Positions 18,868 through 28,027 of a DNA stretch of 64,000 bases are shown here, one piece after another. The DNA comes from Allobosea sp. 47.2.35. GTDB taxonomy: Bacteria; Pseudomonadota; Alphaproteobacteria; Rhizobiales; Beijerinckiaceae. How positions within the stretch are numbered: position 1 is the first letter of the stretch; each line of letters opens with the position of its first letter. The stretch spans positions 124,001-188,000 of the forward strand of contig NZ_JANLGI010000004.1 of assembly GCF_024655635.1 (NCBI RefSeq). The letters run 5' to 3'. The translations under genes were made by a program, and so were the position numbers. The notes below the pieces were generated by a model. That model searched no databases. It was given only the letters and a program-made list of their open reading frames with translations, and was not told the origin of the DNA.

Positions 18868-20298
18868 TCAGATCGCCGGCTGGATCTTGTCGTCGCCGGG
18901 CTTGCCGTCGCCGAAGATCGCGGCGGCCTCCCCCTGCGCGGCCTTGAGCGGGCGCTTCGATGGCTGCTCCGGCGCATCCTCGCCGGATATCTCGTCCGGC
19001 CCCTTGTCGATCAGGCGGTTGATCAGCAGGATTCCGGCCGTGAAGACGACGGAATAGACGCAGACGAACAGCGCAAGCGAGATCGCGACCTGCAGCGTCG
19101 TGACCGGTGAGACCGCGTCGGCGGAGCGGATGATGCCGGTGGCGAGCCAGGGTTGGCGCCCGACTTCGGTCACGAACCAGCCCGAGAGGATGGCGATGAA
19201 GCCTGCCGGCCAGGTGTATTGCGCGATCCAGAGCCAGCGCCGTGATTCGAAGACGGTGCCCTTGCGCCACAGCCAGGCGCCGACCCAGCCGAACAGGATC
19301 ATCAGCACGCCGATCCCGACCATCGCCCGGAAGGCGAAGAAGGGGATGAGCACGGGCGGCCGGTCCTCGACCTTGAAATCCTTCAGGCCCGGGAAGAGCG
19401 CGTTCATGCTGCCATGGGTGACGAGGCTGGCGACGCCGGGGATCGAGATCTCGAACCGGTTGAGTTCGGCCTTTTCGTCCGGCCAGGCAAAGAGCACGAG
19501 CGCGCCGGGCTTCGACGAATCCCAGTGCGCCTCGATCGCGGCGAGCTTGGCCGGTTGGTAGGTCGCGGTGTCGCGGCCATGGAAGTCGCCGATCACGGCC
19601 TGGAGCGGCGCGGTCAGGGCGATCATCAGGATCGCCATCCGCACCATTGTCTTGGCCGATTCGGTGCGGTGCCCGGCGAGCAGGTGCCGCGCTCCGGTCG
19701 CCAGCACGACGAAGGCGGTCGTCAGATAGGCGGCCGTCATCATATGGGCGAATCGTAAGGGGAAGGTCGGGTTGAAGACGATCTTCATCCAGTCGACGGG
19801 ATAGGCGATGCCGTCGCGCACCTCATGCCCGGCCGGATACTGCATCCAGCTATTGGCCGAGAGGATCCAGAAGCCGGAGAGCGCCGTGCCGCCCGCGACG
19901 ATGACGGCGGAGAGAAAATGCAGCCAGGGCGGCACGCGCTTCCAGCCGAACAGCAGGACGCCGAGGAAGGAGGCCTCGAGGAAGAAGGCCGAGAGCACCT
20001 CGTAGCCGATCAATGGCCCGATGACATTGCCGACCGCCGTCGAGAACCGGCTCCAGTTGGTGCCGAACTGGTAGGACAGCACGATGCCGGAGACCACGCC
20101 CATGGCGAAGGAGACCGCGAAGATCTTGGTCCAGAAGCGCGCGAGCAGATGAAACTTCGCATCGCCCGTCTTCAGCCACAGCCCGAGCAGCGTCGCGATA
20201 TAGGCCGAAAGCCCGATCGTGAAGGCGGGAAAGACGATGTGAAAGGAAACCGTGAAGGCGAACTGGATGCGTGAGAGCAGAAATGCATCGATGACCAT
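18868..20298 (-). CDS. cydA: Cytochrome bd-type quinol oxidase subunit I
   Basis: A 476-residue haem-carrying subunit that oxidises quinol and reduces oxygen without pumping protons. His 20 (VSFHIVFP) is the high-spin haem ligand. The acidic helix GYEVLSAFFLEASFLGVLLFGW carries the conserved Glu pair of the proton channel, and the periplasmic Q-loop contains GRDTATYQPAKLAA. The Q-loop is short and the protein is about 45 residues shorter than E. coli CydA, which matches CIO-type oxidases. A GGAG ribosome site lies 8 bases upstream. The 115 bases between it and the udg gene hold the promoter; I see no clear FNR-type dyad there. Confidence 0.95.
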   Translation of the reverse strand: MVIDAFLLSRIQFAFTVSFHIVFPAFTIGLSAYIATLLGLWLKTGDAKFHLLARFWTKIFAVSFAMGVVSGIVLSYQFGTNWSRFSTAVGNVIGPLIGYEVLSAFFLEASFLGVLLFGWKRVPPWLHFLSAVIVAGGTALSGFWILSANSWMQYPAGHEVRDGIAYPVDWMKIVFNPTFPLRFAHMMTAAYLTTAFVVLATGARHLLAGHRTESAKTMVRMAILMIALTAPLQAVIGDFHGRDTATYQPAKLAAIEAHWDSSKPGALVLFAWPDEKAELNRFEISIPGVASLVTHGSMNALFPGLKDFKVEDRPPVLIPFFAFRAMVGIGVLMILFGWVGAWLWRKGTVFESRRWLWIAQYTWPAGFIAILSGWFVTEVGRQPWLATGIIRSADAVSPVTTLQVAISLALFVCVYSVVFTAGILLINRLIDKGPDEISGEDAPEQPSKRPLKAAQGEAAAIFGDGKPGDDKIQPAI

Positions 20299-20413
20299 CG
20301 CAGAACTCCGTCGGCCACGCCGCTAAGGCGTTGGGGAACGCCCGCTGGGGCGCTTCTGGATGTGATCTAATGTAACTCTGCCTTGCGCCGCCCCTGCGCG
20401 CAACGTCGCTGCG

Positions 20414-21238
20414 TCAATTCTTCCCGTCGAGTGCGGCTTTCAGCGCGCGCAGATCGCGCCAGGCGAGGCGCTTGTCGAGCGGGCGCCGCAGCAGATAGGC
20501 CGGGTGCAGGGTCGCGATCGCCCGGATGCGCCGCGTGCCGGTGTCGTATTCCACCCATTTCCCGCGCGAGCGCAGGATGCCGGTGAAGCCGAGCAACCCT
20601 TGCGCCGACGGGCCGCCGACGCAGACCAGGATATCGGGATCGGCAAGTTCGATCTGGCGCTGGATGAAGGGCAGGCAGATCGCCACTTCCTGCGGCGTCG
20701 GCGTGCGGTTGCCGGGCGGGCGCCAGGGCAGCATGTTGGCGATATAGACATCGTCTTTCCGGTTCAGCCCGATCGCGGCCAGCATGCGGTCGAGCAACTG
20801 GCCGGAGCGTCCGACGAAGGGCAGGCCGATCCGGTCCTCGTCGGCGCCGGGCGCTTCGCCGACCATCATCACGCGGCCTTCCGGATTGCCGTCGGCGAAG
20901 ACCAGGTTCTTGGCGGTGGCCTTCAGCGCGCAGCCTTCGAAACCCGCGAGCGCTGCCCTTAGTTCGTCGAGCGTGCGGGCCTCGCGCGCCAAGGCCTTGG
21001 CGCTGACCGTCGCGTCATCAGGAGCCGTTGCCGCTGCCGCCATGGGCCGTACCGGCGCAGCCGGGCGGCCGGGCAGGGGCCGCAGGCGCGGCTGGCCGTT
21101 GCCACCGGCAGGAACCGGATCGGCGAAATGGTTGCGCGGCGTCTCGTCGAGCGCCTCGGTCACGCCCATCTCGGCGTACCAGCTCAGCAACTCATAGGGA
21201 TTGGGCGCGTCGGGGCCGACTGCATCGGACAGGCTCAT
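20414..21238 (-). CDS. Uracil-DNA glycosylase, family-4-like
   Basis: A 274-residue base-excision enzyme that removes uracil from DNA. Motif 1 is VGEAPGADED (127-134), followed by GLPFVGRSGQLLDRML; the substrate segment is ANMLPWRPPGNRTPTPQE, and motif 2 is HPAYLLR (245-251). Residues 1-85 are a variable Pro/Ala-rich extension common in alphaproteobacterial members. The whole protein has only three Cys (103, 188, 206), while classical family-4 enzymes ligate an iron-sulfur cluster with four, the first two as CxxC. Here the first position reads GCALKAT, with no second Cys. Confidence 0.9.
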   Translation of the reverse strand: MSLSDAVGPDAPNPYELLSWYAEMGVTEALDETPRNHFADPVPAGGNGQPRLRPLPGRPAAPVRPMAAAATAPDDATVSAKALAREARTLDELRAALAGFEGCALKATAKNLVFADGNPEGRVMMVGEAPGADEDRIGLPFVGRSGQLLDRMLAAIGLNRKDDVYIANMLPWRPPGNRTPTPQEVAICLPFIQRQIELADPDILVCVGGPSAQGLLGFTGILRSRGKWVEYDTGTRRIRAIATLHPAYLLRRPLDKRLAWRDLRALKAALDGKN

Positions 21239-21357
21239 AGGGGCATCCTATACCCTGCAAGGCCGCTTCGCGAGCCGACGCAGTTGCAAAATGGAACGCG
21301 CGCTTGGATAGAGGGGTTCCAGACTGGACGAAAGCCGGCATTGAACGACCCGGCGAA

Positions 21358-21377
21358 ATAGTTCATATATAAACTAT
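21358..21377. promoter_or_regulatory. 20-bp AT-rich palindrome upstream of the ETF-QO gene
   Basis: ATAGTTCATATATAAACTAT is a dyad with a single mismatched pair, in strongly GC-rich surroundings, 33-52 bases before the ATG of the ETF-ubiquinone oxidoreductase gene. Its size and position fit an operator overlapping the core promoter for a TetR-, MarR- or GntR-type regulator, not encoded nearby. Confidence 0.55.
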
Positions 21378-21409
21378 CATGCGGCGCGGTTGCTGAGGCG
21401 GAGGGCAGG

Positions 21410-23089
21410 ATGGATCTCAAGGAAGCGCAGAGCGAACCGCGCGAGAGCATGGACTATGACGTCGTCATCGTCGGCGCGGGCCCTGCTGGCCTGGCCGCTG
21501 CGATCCGGCTGAAGCAGCTCGACGAGAACATCTCCGTCGTCGTGGTCGAGAAGGGCGCCGAGGTCGGCGCGCATATTCTTTCGGGTGCCGTCATTGATCC
21601 GATCGGCCTCGACAAGCTGGTGCCGGACTGGCGCGAGGATCCCGACCGTCCCCTGACCACCGAGGTCAAGGAAGACATCTTCTATTTCCTGACGCAGCCG
21701 AACGGCATCCGCCTGCCGAATTTCGGTATGCCTTCGCTGATGAACAACCACGGCAATTTCGTCGGCTCGCTCGGGCTGGTCGCGAAGTTCCTGGGCGCGC
21801 GGGCCGAGGCGCTCGGCGTCGAGATCTATCCGGGCTTCGCTGCCGCCGAACTGCTCTTCAACGAGGATGGCTCGGTCGCCGGCATCGCCACCGGCGACAT
21901 GGGCATCGCCAAGGACGGCACAGTCTCGGATCGCTTCACCCGCGGCATGGAACTGCGCGGCCGCTATACGCTCCTGGGCGAGGGCGCGCGCGGCTCGCTC
22001 TCCAAGATCGCGATCAGGAAGTTTGCCCTCGACGAGGGGTGCGAGCCCCAGAAATACGGCATCGGCCTGAAGGAGCTCTGGCAGGTCAAGCCGGAGAAGT
22101 TCCACAAGGGCCGCGTCCAGCACTCCTTCGGCTGGCCGCTCGACAACAGCACCGGTGGCGGCTCGTTCCTCTACCATTTCGACGACAACCTGGTCTCCGT
22201 CGGCTTCGTCGTCCACCTGAACTACCAGAACCCGACGCTCTCGCCCTTCGACGAGTTCCAGCGCTTCAAGACCCATCCGCTGATCCGCGACACCTTCGAG
22301 GGCGCCAAGCGCATCGCCTATGGCTCACGCGCCATCACCGAGGGCGGCTTCCAGTCCGTGCCGAAGCTGACCTTCCCAGGCGGCGCGCTGATCGGCTGCG
22401 CCGCGGGCTTCGTCAACGTGCCGCGCATCAAGGGCAGCCACAACGCCATCCTGTCGGGCATGCTCGCGGCGGAAAAGCTGGTGCCGGCGCTGCAGGCGGG
22501 ACGCCAGCACGACGAGGTCGTCGAGATCGAGAATAGCTGGCGCGACAGCGCCATCGGCAAGGACCTGAAGCGCGTCCGCAACGTCAAGCCGCTCTGGTCG
22601 AAATTCGGCACCTTCCTCGGCATCGGGCTCGGCGGAATAGACATGTGGCTGAACCAGCTCTTCGGCTGGTCGCCCTTCGGCACGCTGAAGCATGGCAAGC
22701 CGGATTTCGCGACGCTGAAGCCGCTCGCCGAGGTCACGCCGATCACCTATCCGAAGCCGGACGGCAAGATCTCCTTCGACAAGCTCTCCTCGGTCTTCCT
22801 GTCCTCGACCAATCACGAGGAAGATCAGCCGGCGCATCTGAAGCTGACCGATCCGTCGGTTCCGATCACGCAGAACCTGCCGCTCTATGGCGAGCCGGCG
22901 CGGCTCTACTGCCCGGCGGGCGTCTACGAGGTCGTCTATGAGAACGCCGAGGCGAAGACCAATCCGCGCTTCGTGATCAACGCGCAGAACTGCGTCCACT
23001 GCAAGACCTGCGACATCAAGGACCCCGCCCAGAACATCACCTGGACCGTGCCGGAAGGCGCTGGCGGCCCCGGCTACGCGAATATGTGA
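21410..23089 (+). CDS. Electron transfer flavoprotein-ubiquinone oxidoreductase
   Basis: A 559-residue FAD and iron-sulfur enzyme that passes electrons from electron transfer flavoprotein (fed by acyl-CoA and amino-acid dehydrogenases) to ubiquinone at the inner membrane. The FAD Rossmann motif GAGPAG is at 22-27. The C-terminal ferredoxin-like part has Cys 501, 528, 531 and 534 (C ... NCVHCKTC), the four cluster ligands. Central GGSFLYHFDDNLVSVGFVVHLNYQNP and GCAAGFVNVPRIKGSHNA segments are family hallmarks. It stands alone, divergent from the udg gene, with a dyad operator candidate in front of it. Confidence 0.96.
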   Translation: MDLKEAQSEPRESMDYDVVIVGAGPAGLAAAIRLKQLDENISVVVVEKGAEVGAHILSGAVIDPIGLDKLVPDWREDPDRPLTTEVKEDIFYFLTQPNGIRLPNFGMPSLMNNHGNFVGSLGLVAKFLGARAEALGVEIYPGFAAAELLFNEDGSVAGIATGDMGIAKDGTVSDRFTRGMELRGRYTLLGEGARGSLSKIAIRKFALDEGCEPQKYGIGLKELWQVKPEKFHKGRVQHSFGWPLDNSTGGGSFLYHFDDNLVSVGFVVHLNYQNPTLSPFDEFQRFKTHPLIRDTFEGAKRIAYGSRAITEGGFQSVPKLTFPGGALIGCAAGFVNVPRIKGSHNAILSGMLAAEKLVPALQAGRQHDEVVEIENSWRDSAIGKDLKRVRNVKPLWSKFGTFLGIGLGGIDMWLNQLFGWSPFGTLKHGKPDFATLKPLAEVTPITYPKPDGKISFDKLSSVFLSSTNHEEDQPAHLKLTDPSVPITQNLPLYGEPARLYCPAGVYEVVYENAEAKTNPRFVINAQNCVHCKTCDIKDPAQNITWTVPEGAGGPGYANM

Positions 23090-23118
23090 TCGCCGCGATC
23101 TACTTGCCCTTACGAATC

Positions 23119-23150
23119 AAAAAAAGGGCGCGCCTGCTGGCGCGCCCTTT
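23119..23150 (-). terminator. Terminator (works best for the minus-strand lipoprotein gene)
   Basis: A perfect 11-bp stem AAAGGGCGCGC / GCGCGCCCTTT with a 6-base loop. On the minus strand it is followed by a run of seven T; on the plus strand the tail after the stem is weak. It separates two convergent genes. Confidence 0.85.
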
Positions 23151-23169
23151 GTCGTCGAACCGGGTCGGA

Positions 23170-23280
23170 TCAGCCCTTGCGGACGATCGGGGCGGCCGGC
23201 TTGGTCTCGGTCTTGGCGCAGCCGGCGACGAAGCCGCCGAGAAGCGCGACGGCGGCAACGCTCAGAATGATCTTCTTCAT
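23170..23280 (-). CDS. Tiny lipoprotein, 36 residues
   Basis: MKKIILSVAAVALLGGFVAGC is a complete lipoprotein signal with lipobox FVAGC (Cys 21). The mature peptide is only 16 residues (CAKTETKPAAPIVRKG) and is basic. Signal peptidase II would cut before the Cys, and with no Asp at +2 the Lol rule would place it in the outer membrane. Similar very short lipoproteins are often left unannotated. Its function is unknown; it has its own terminator and faces away from the TPR gene. Confidence 0.75.
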   Translation of the reverse strand: MKKIILSVAAVALLGGFVAGCAKTETKPAAPIVRKG

Positions 23281-23551
23281 TGGAATAGTCCCAGTGGAAT
23301 CGCTGCGTGAACTGCAAGCGAGTCGACTATAGGCACGATATCCTTTGCGGATGATTGCCGTTTTCTTGTGCCGGCCGCTTCGTCATCGGGATTTCGCCGA
23401 GTGTTGCGCGGCTGCTACGAAACCGCGGCATTCCGGGGGAGGCCGGCTTGCCCGCCCGCCCGGAAACCGCCATCTTGGCGGCCTACGCGAAGCGATCACG
23501 GTCCGCTTGAAGAGTGCGCCCCGAGATGGTGAGGCTGCGGGCCGAGGGAGA

Positions 23552-25327
23552 ATGGCAGTCGTGACATTATTGAAGAAGGTTCGTGCCTCCGGCACGGCTG
23601 CTGCGTTGTCGCTGTTGATGTTCCTGCCAGCCGTGGCCGCCGCCCAGGGCGCGACGCAGCCGCGCTCGGCTGATTCGCTGGAGCCGGGCGACAGCCTGGA
23701 GGGTAACTATCTCGCCGCGATCGTCGCCGGCGCCTCGCGCGATCTCGGCGCGGCCTCCGTCTATCTGCGCGAAGCGATCAAGGAAGACCCGCAGAACAAC
23801 GACCTGACCGAGCGCGCCTTCGTCGCCTTCCTGGCCGACGGCGCCATGCAGGACGCCTTCCGGGCCGCCGACAAGCTGATCCAGCAGGACCCGAGCAACG
23901 GCCTCGCCCAGCTCGTCATCGGCATCCGCTCGATCAAGCAGAAAAGCTACCAGACCGCGCGCAACCATCTCCAGCGCGGGGGCAGGGGCCGCGCGGCCGA
24001 CATCACCGCGACGCTGCTCTCGGCCTGGTCCTATCTCGGCTCGAACAATCCCAAGCGCGCGATCGAGACACTGGAGCGCCTGAAGGGTGAGCCCTCCTAC
24101 AATCTCTTCCGCGACTATCACGCCGGTCTGATCCTCGATGCTGCCGGCCGCCGGGCCGATGCCGAGAAGCGCCTGAAATCGGCCTATGACGCGGAGAAGA
24201 CCACGCTCCGGCTGGTCGATCTCTGGGCGCGTTTCCAGGCCCGCAGCGGTGATTTCAACGGTGCGGCCGAGACCTATGCCGGCTTCGATCGCCTGCTGCC
24301 GAACCATCCGATCATCCGCGAGGGCATGGCGCTCGTCGGCAAGAAGGAGCAGCCGCCGCGCCAGATCACGACGCCGCAGCAGGGCGCTGCCGAGGTGCTC
24401 TACGGCCTCGCCAGCGCGGGCAACCGCCAGGGCGACGAGGCGGCCGCGCTGCTCTACCTGCGCATGGCGATCTATCTCGATCCAGGCCACGACCTCGCCA
24501 TCCTGACGCTCGGCGACATCCTTGAGCGCGCGCGCCAGCCGGAAGATGCCGTCGCCGTCTACGACAAGATGCCGGCGACCTCGCCGCTGCGCCCGAATGC
24601 CGAGATCCAGGCCGGGCTGGCGCTGGAAAACCTCGGCAAGCCCGAAGAGGCTGTGAAGCATCTCGACAAGGTCATCGCCGAGCGCCCGGACGATGTCGAT
24701 GCGCTCTCCGCGCTCGGCAACATCTATCGCTCGCGCAAGCAGTTCGCGGAGGCTGCGGCGGCCTATGACAAGGCCATCGCCAAGCTCGCTTCGCCGGGCC
24801 GGGCCAACTGGGACCTGTTCTATTTCCGCGGCATCGCCCGCGAGCGCGTCAACCGCTGGCCCGAGGCTGAGGCCGATCTGCGCAAGGCGCTGGAGCTGCT
24901 GCCCGATCCGCTCGGCCGCGAGCGCGCGCTGGTGCTGAACTATCTCGGCTATTCGCTGGTCGACAAGCATCTCAAGCTCGACGAGGCGCTCGACATGCTG
25001 CGCCGTGCCGTGGAGCTGCGTCCGCGCGATGGCTACATCATCGATTCGCTGGGCTGGGCCTATTACCGCCTCGGCCGCTACGAGGATGCAGCGCGCGAGA
25101 TCGAGCGCGCCTCGGAGCTGCGGCCCTCCGATCCGGTCATCAACGACCATCTCGGCGACGTCTACTGGCGCACCGGCCGCCAGCTCGAGGCGAAGTTCCA
25201 GTGGAATCACGCCCGTGACCTCAAGCCCGAGCCCGAGGATCTCGCCAAGATCCTGCGCAAGATCGAGCGCGGACTGGAGGAGCCCTCGGCCAGCGCCACC
25301 GATGACACCAAGAAGGATGGCGGCTGA
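23552..25327 (+). CDS. Exported TPR-repeat protein
   Basis: A 591-residue protein with an N-terminal signal peptide ([18 protein letters not shown], residues 14-31) followed by about ten tetratricopeptide repeats that cover almost the whole mature chain, e.g. [26 protein letters not shown] and [27 protein letters not shown]. The last repeats ([18 protein letters not shown] ... [13 protein letters not shown] ... [14 protein letters not shown]) are a conserved block found in alphaproteobacterial proteins encoded beside ispE. It is likely a periplasmic scaffold. The ATG at 23552 has a GAGGGAG ribosome site; the frame is open upstream but does not look like protein. The 271 bases before it, shared with the lipoprotein gene, hold no other gene. 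Confidence 0.85.
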   Translation: MAVVTLLKKVRASGTAAALSLLMFLPAVAAAQGATQPRSADSLEPGDSLEGNYLAAIVAGASRDLGAASVYLREAIKEDPQNNDLTERAFVAFLADGAMQDAFRAADKLIQQDPSNGLAQLVIGIRSIKQKSYQTARNHLQRGGRGRAADITATLLSAWSYLGSNNPKRAIETLERLKGEPSYNLFRDYHAGLILDAAGRRADAEKRLKSAYDAEKTTLRLVDLWARFQARSGDFNGAAETYAGFDRLLPNHPIIREGMALVGKKEQPPRQITTPQQGAAEVLYGLASAGNRQGDEAAALLYLRMAIYLDPGHDLAILTLGDILERARQPEDAVAVYDKMPATSPLRPNAEIQAGLALENLGKPEEAVKHLDKVIAERPDDVDALSALGNIYRSRKQFAEAAAAYDKAIAKLASPGRANWDLFYFRGIARERVNRWPEAEADLRKALELLPDPLGRERALVLNYLGYSLVDKHLKLDEALDMLRRAVELRPRDGYIIDSLGWAYYRLGRYEDAAREIERASELRPSDPVINDHLGDVYWRTGRQLEAKFQWNHARDLKPEPEDLAKILRKIERGLEEPSASATDDTKKDGG

Positions 25328-25353
25328 CGCTCTCGCGCCGCCGGCCTGACGCC

Positions 25354-26229
25354 GTGGCCCTGCCGCTGACGACGCGCGCTCGCGCCAAGGTCAATCTCGA
25401 CCTGCGCGTGCTCGGCCGGCGCGCCGACGGCTATCACGAGCTCGAAAGCCTCGTCGCCTTCGCTGGCGTCGGCGACACGTTGTCGCTTGAGCCCGGCGCA
25501 CCGGTATCCCTCACGCTTACCGGCCCCCGTGCCGAAGGGCTGGAGGTCGATGACGGCAATCTCGTCCTGCGCGCTGCCCGCGCACTCGCTGCCGTGCGCC
25601 CGGGCTTGAGTCTCGGGCGCTTCCATCTCGTGAAAAGACTGCCGGTCGCGTCCGGAATCGGCGGTGGCTCGGCCGACGCGGCTGCGGCGCTGCGTCTGCT
25701 CGCGCGGCTGAACGGCATCGCGCCTACGGACCCACTTCTGCGAGTGGTTGCTGCGGGCGTTGGCGCTGACGTCCCGGTCTGTCTCGATTCGCGCGCCCGG
25801 CTGATGGCCGGCATCGGCGAGAGGCTTGGCCCGGCGCTCAAGTTGCCGCCGCTCTTCGCGGTGTTGGTCAATCCGGGTGTCGGCGTCGAGACGATCGCGG
25901 TGTTCCGGGCGCTTGGCCTCAAGGCTGGCGAGATGCTGTCTGAAGCACACGCGGCGAAGCTTGGAACGCCGGGATCGGCAGGGGAGCTGCTGGGGTACCT
26001 CGCATCCACGACGAACGATCTCGCTGCGCCGGCGCAGCATGTCGCGCCGGTTATCGGCGAGGTTTTGAAGCGCCTCGTCGTGCTTCCGGGCTGCCGGTTG
26101 GCGCGCATGTCCGGCTCCGGAGCCACATGCTACGCGCTGTTTGACGATTGCACCGCCAGCGCTGCCGCAGCGAAAACGCTACGGCACGAGCAGCCGGGTT
26201 GGTGGGTGACGCCGACGCTGCTGCGCTGA
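25354..26229 (+). CDS. ispE: 4-diphosphocytidyl-2-C-methyl-D-erythritol kinase
   Basis: A 291-residue GHMP-family kinase of the MEP isoprenoid pathway, which phosphorylates CDP-methylerythritol. The N-terminus [28 protein letters not shown] holds the substrate-binding residues. The ATP loop [18 protein letters not shown] is the GHMP motif 2, and [13 protein letters not shown] is motif 3. Translation starts at a GTG 26 bases after the TPR gene, so the two are probably co-transcribed. A polyprenyl diphosphate synthase gene, which uses the downstream products, is close by on the other strand. Confidence 0.96.
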   Translation: MALPLTTRARAKVNLDLRVLGRRADGYHELESLVAFAGVGDTLSLEPGAPVSLTLTGPRAEGLEVDDGNLVLRAARALAAVRPGLSLGRFHLVKRLPVASGIGGGSADAAAALRLLARLNGIAPTDPLLRVVAAGVGADVPVCLDSRARLMAGIGERLGPALKLPPLFAVLVNPGVGVETIAVFRALGLKAGEMLSEAHAAKLGTPGSAGELLGYLASTTNDLAAPAQHVAPVIGEVLKRLVVLPGCRLARMSGSGATCYALFDDCTASAAAAKTLRHEQPGWWVTPTLLR

Positions 26230-26247
26230 GCGGAGCTTGCGGTCTTC

Positions 26248-26841
26248 TCAGGTCGACGAATCGCCGGCTTGCGGCAGCAGACCCCGCATCACGAGCAACC
26301 CGATGGCGGCGACCGTGATGGCGTCCCGAATCTGGCCGCTCTGGATCATCGCCATAACGTCGCTGGCCGGAAAGCGACGGGAGATCAGGCCCTGCTCCTC
26401 ATGGTCGAGATCGCGGTTCTGCTGGGTCAGCCCTCTGGCCAAGAAGACGTGGCAGCCCTGGTTCGAATAGCCATAACATTCGAAGAGATAGCCGAGCTTG
26501 ACCATGTCGGCGGCCTGGAGGCCGGTTTCCTCGCGCAGCTCGCCCTGGGCCACGGTCAGGGGATCGGCCTCCGGATTCGACTCCCACGAGCCTTGCGGCA
26601 CCTCCCAGAAGCGCGCTCCGACGGGGTGGCGATACTGTTCGACGAGATGAATGCTGCCATCCGGCTCGACGGGAACGATCGCGGCGAAGTCGGTCTTCTC
26701 GACGACGCCGTAGATGCCTTGTGAGCCGTCCCGCCGCCGGATGGCGTCCTCGCGCACGGTCATCCAGCGATTCTGGTAGACGACCCGCGACGATAAGGTC
26801 TCGATCTCCGGCTTGCCGGCCGAAGCCACGTCCACGCTCAA
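26248..26841 (-). CDS. Nudix hydrolase, ADP-ribose pyrophosphatase-like
   Basis: A 197-residue Nudix enzyme. The box reads GSWESNPEADPLTVAQGELREETGL, where REETG supplies the metal-binding Glu residues; the stretch before it is two residues longer than the classical box. HLVEQYRHPVGARFWEVPQG is the segment that precedes the box in NDP-sugar and ADP-ribose hydrolases, which is the likeliest substrate class. The start is uncertain: a TTG at 26841 overlaps the stop of the upstream polyprenyl synthase gene, and a GTG at 26835 follows it. Either gives translational coupling with that gene. Confidence 0.88.
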   Translation of the reverse strand: MSVDVASAGKPEIETLSSRVVYQNRWMTVREDAIRRRDGSQGIYGVVEKTDFAAIVPVEPDGSIHLVEQYRHPVGARFWEVPQGSWESNPEADPLTVAQGELREETGLQAADMVKLGYLFECYGYSNQGCHVFLARGLTQQNRDLDHEEQGLISRRFPASDVMAMIQSGQIRDAITVAAIGLLVMRGLLPQAGDSST

Positions 26842-27854
26842 TGCGCCCGCGCCACGCAGAAATCGACGGCGGCGTTGAGCGCCTGCTTCATCGGCGAGGC
26901 CGGGAACAGGCCAAGCGCATCCTTAGCCATCCTCGCGTAGTGCTCGGCGCGGGCGATCGTGTCGTCGAGTGCCTTGTGGCGGCGCATGATGCCTTGAGCC
27001 TCTTCCAGGTCGCCGTCGCGGATTTCGCCATCCTGCAGCGTGCGCTTCCAGAAGGCGCGCTCGGCCTCGTCGCCGCGGCGGAAGGAGAGCACGACGGGCA
27101 GGGTGATCTTGCCCTCGCGGAAATCGTCACCGGTGTTCTTGCCGAGCTTGGCCGCGACGCCGCCATAGTCGAGGGCATCGTCGATAAGCTGGAAGGCGAT
27201 GCCGAGATTGAGGCCGTAGCTGCGGCAGGCGGCGGCATCGGCCTTTGAGGAATTGGCGATGACCGGCCCGACCTCGCAGGCGGCGGCGAAGAGCTCGGCC
27301 GTCTTGCCGCGGATCACCGAGAGGTACTCGTCCTCGGTCGTCTCCGTGTTCTTGGCGACCGAGAGCTGCAGCACCTCGCCTTCAGCGATGACGGAGGCGG
27401 CCGTCGACAGGATGTCGAGCGCGCGCAGCGAGCCCACTTCGACCATCATCTTGAAGGCCTGCCCGAGCAGGAAATCGCCGACCAGAACGCTCGCCTCGTT
27501 GCCCCAGAGCATCCGGGCCGCGAGCTTGCCACGGCGCATGTCGCTCTCGTCGACGACGTCGTCATGCAGCAGCGTGGCCGTATGCATGAACTCGACGGAG
27601 GCCGCGAGCTTGACATGGCCTTCGCCCTGATAACCGCAGAGATCGGCCATCGCGAGCGTCAGCATCGGCCGTAGTCGCTTGCCGCCCGAGGAGATCAGGT
27701 GGTTGGCGACCTCCGGGATCATCGTCACGTCGGAACCGGTGCGCGAGATGATCATCGCGTTGACCCGCTCCATATCGGCGCGCGTCAACGCGACCAGCGG
27801 CTCGATGCTGGCCTGATTCGATTCCCGTTCCTCGAGGGAGACGACGACACCCAC
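26838..27854 (-). CDS. ispB: Polyprenyl (octaprenyl-type) diphosphate synthase
   Basis: A trans-prenyltransferase of about 338 residues that builds the ubiquinone side chain. The first Asp-rich motif is LLHDDVVDESD and the second is QLIDDALDYGG. GGKRLRPML and the GKT segment (SVIRGKTAELFAAA) are also present. The length of the side chain cannot be told from sequence; a decaprenyl product is common in alphaproteobacteria. I place the start at GTG 27854 because GGAG lies 8 bases before it; another GTG three codons upstream is possible. Confidence 0.93.
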   Translation of the reverse strand: MGVVVSLEERESNQASIEPLVALTRADMERVNAMIISRTGSDVTMIPEVANHLISSGGKRLRPMLTLAMADLCGYQGEGHVKLAASVEFMHTATLLHDDVVDESDMRRGKLAARMLWGNEASVLVGDFLLGQAFKMMVEVGSLRALDILSTAASVIAEGEVLQLSVAKNTETTEDEYLSVIRGKTAELFAAACEVGPVIANSSKADAAACRSYGLNLGIAFQLIDDALDYGGVAAKLGKNTGDDFREGKITLPVVLSFRRGDEAERAFWKRTLQDGEIRDGDLEEAQGIMRRHKALDDTIARAEHYARMAKDALGLFPASPMKQALNAAVDFCVARAH

Positions 27855-27897
27855 TGGAAACACTCCGGGTCAGATCCTTACGCCGGGCCGGCGTGCC

Positions 27898-27927
27898 CGT
27901 CCCATGCCACAACCGTCGCATGGGACG
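27898..27927. repeat. 10-bp perfect inverted repeat between ispB and the DUF2007 gene
   Basis: CGTCCCATGC and GCATGGGACG are separated by 10 bases. The element lies 44 bases upstream of the ispB start in a 173-base divergent region. It could be an operator or a hairpin in the ispB leader. No T-run follows on either strand. Confidence 0.5.
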
Positions 27928-28027
27928 CCAGCCCCTGCAAACCGGCGCGACGCCGCACCTTTGCGTAAGCGAGGGCTGAAAGTGTCGGGCTCTTGCGCAG
28001 GGCGGGGTGCTTGGGCTCCATGGAGCC

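Noticed and set aside
18857..19270. Upstream extension of the cydB frame, which would make a 472-residue protein.
   Set aside because: The extension overlaps cydA in another frame and has no CydB-like sequence; the ATG at 18856 has a good ribosome site.
20299..20413. FNR- or CRP-like operator upstream of cydA ('tgtgatctaatgtaac').
   Set aside because: No second half-site with proper symmetry is present.
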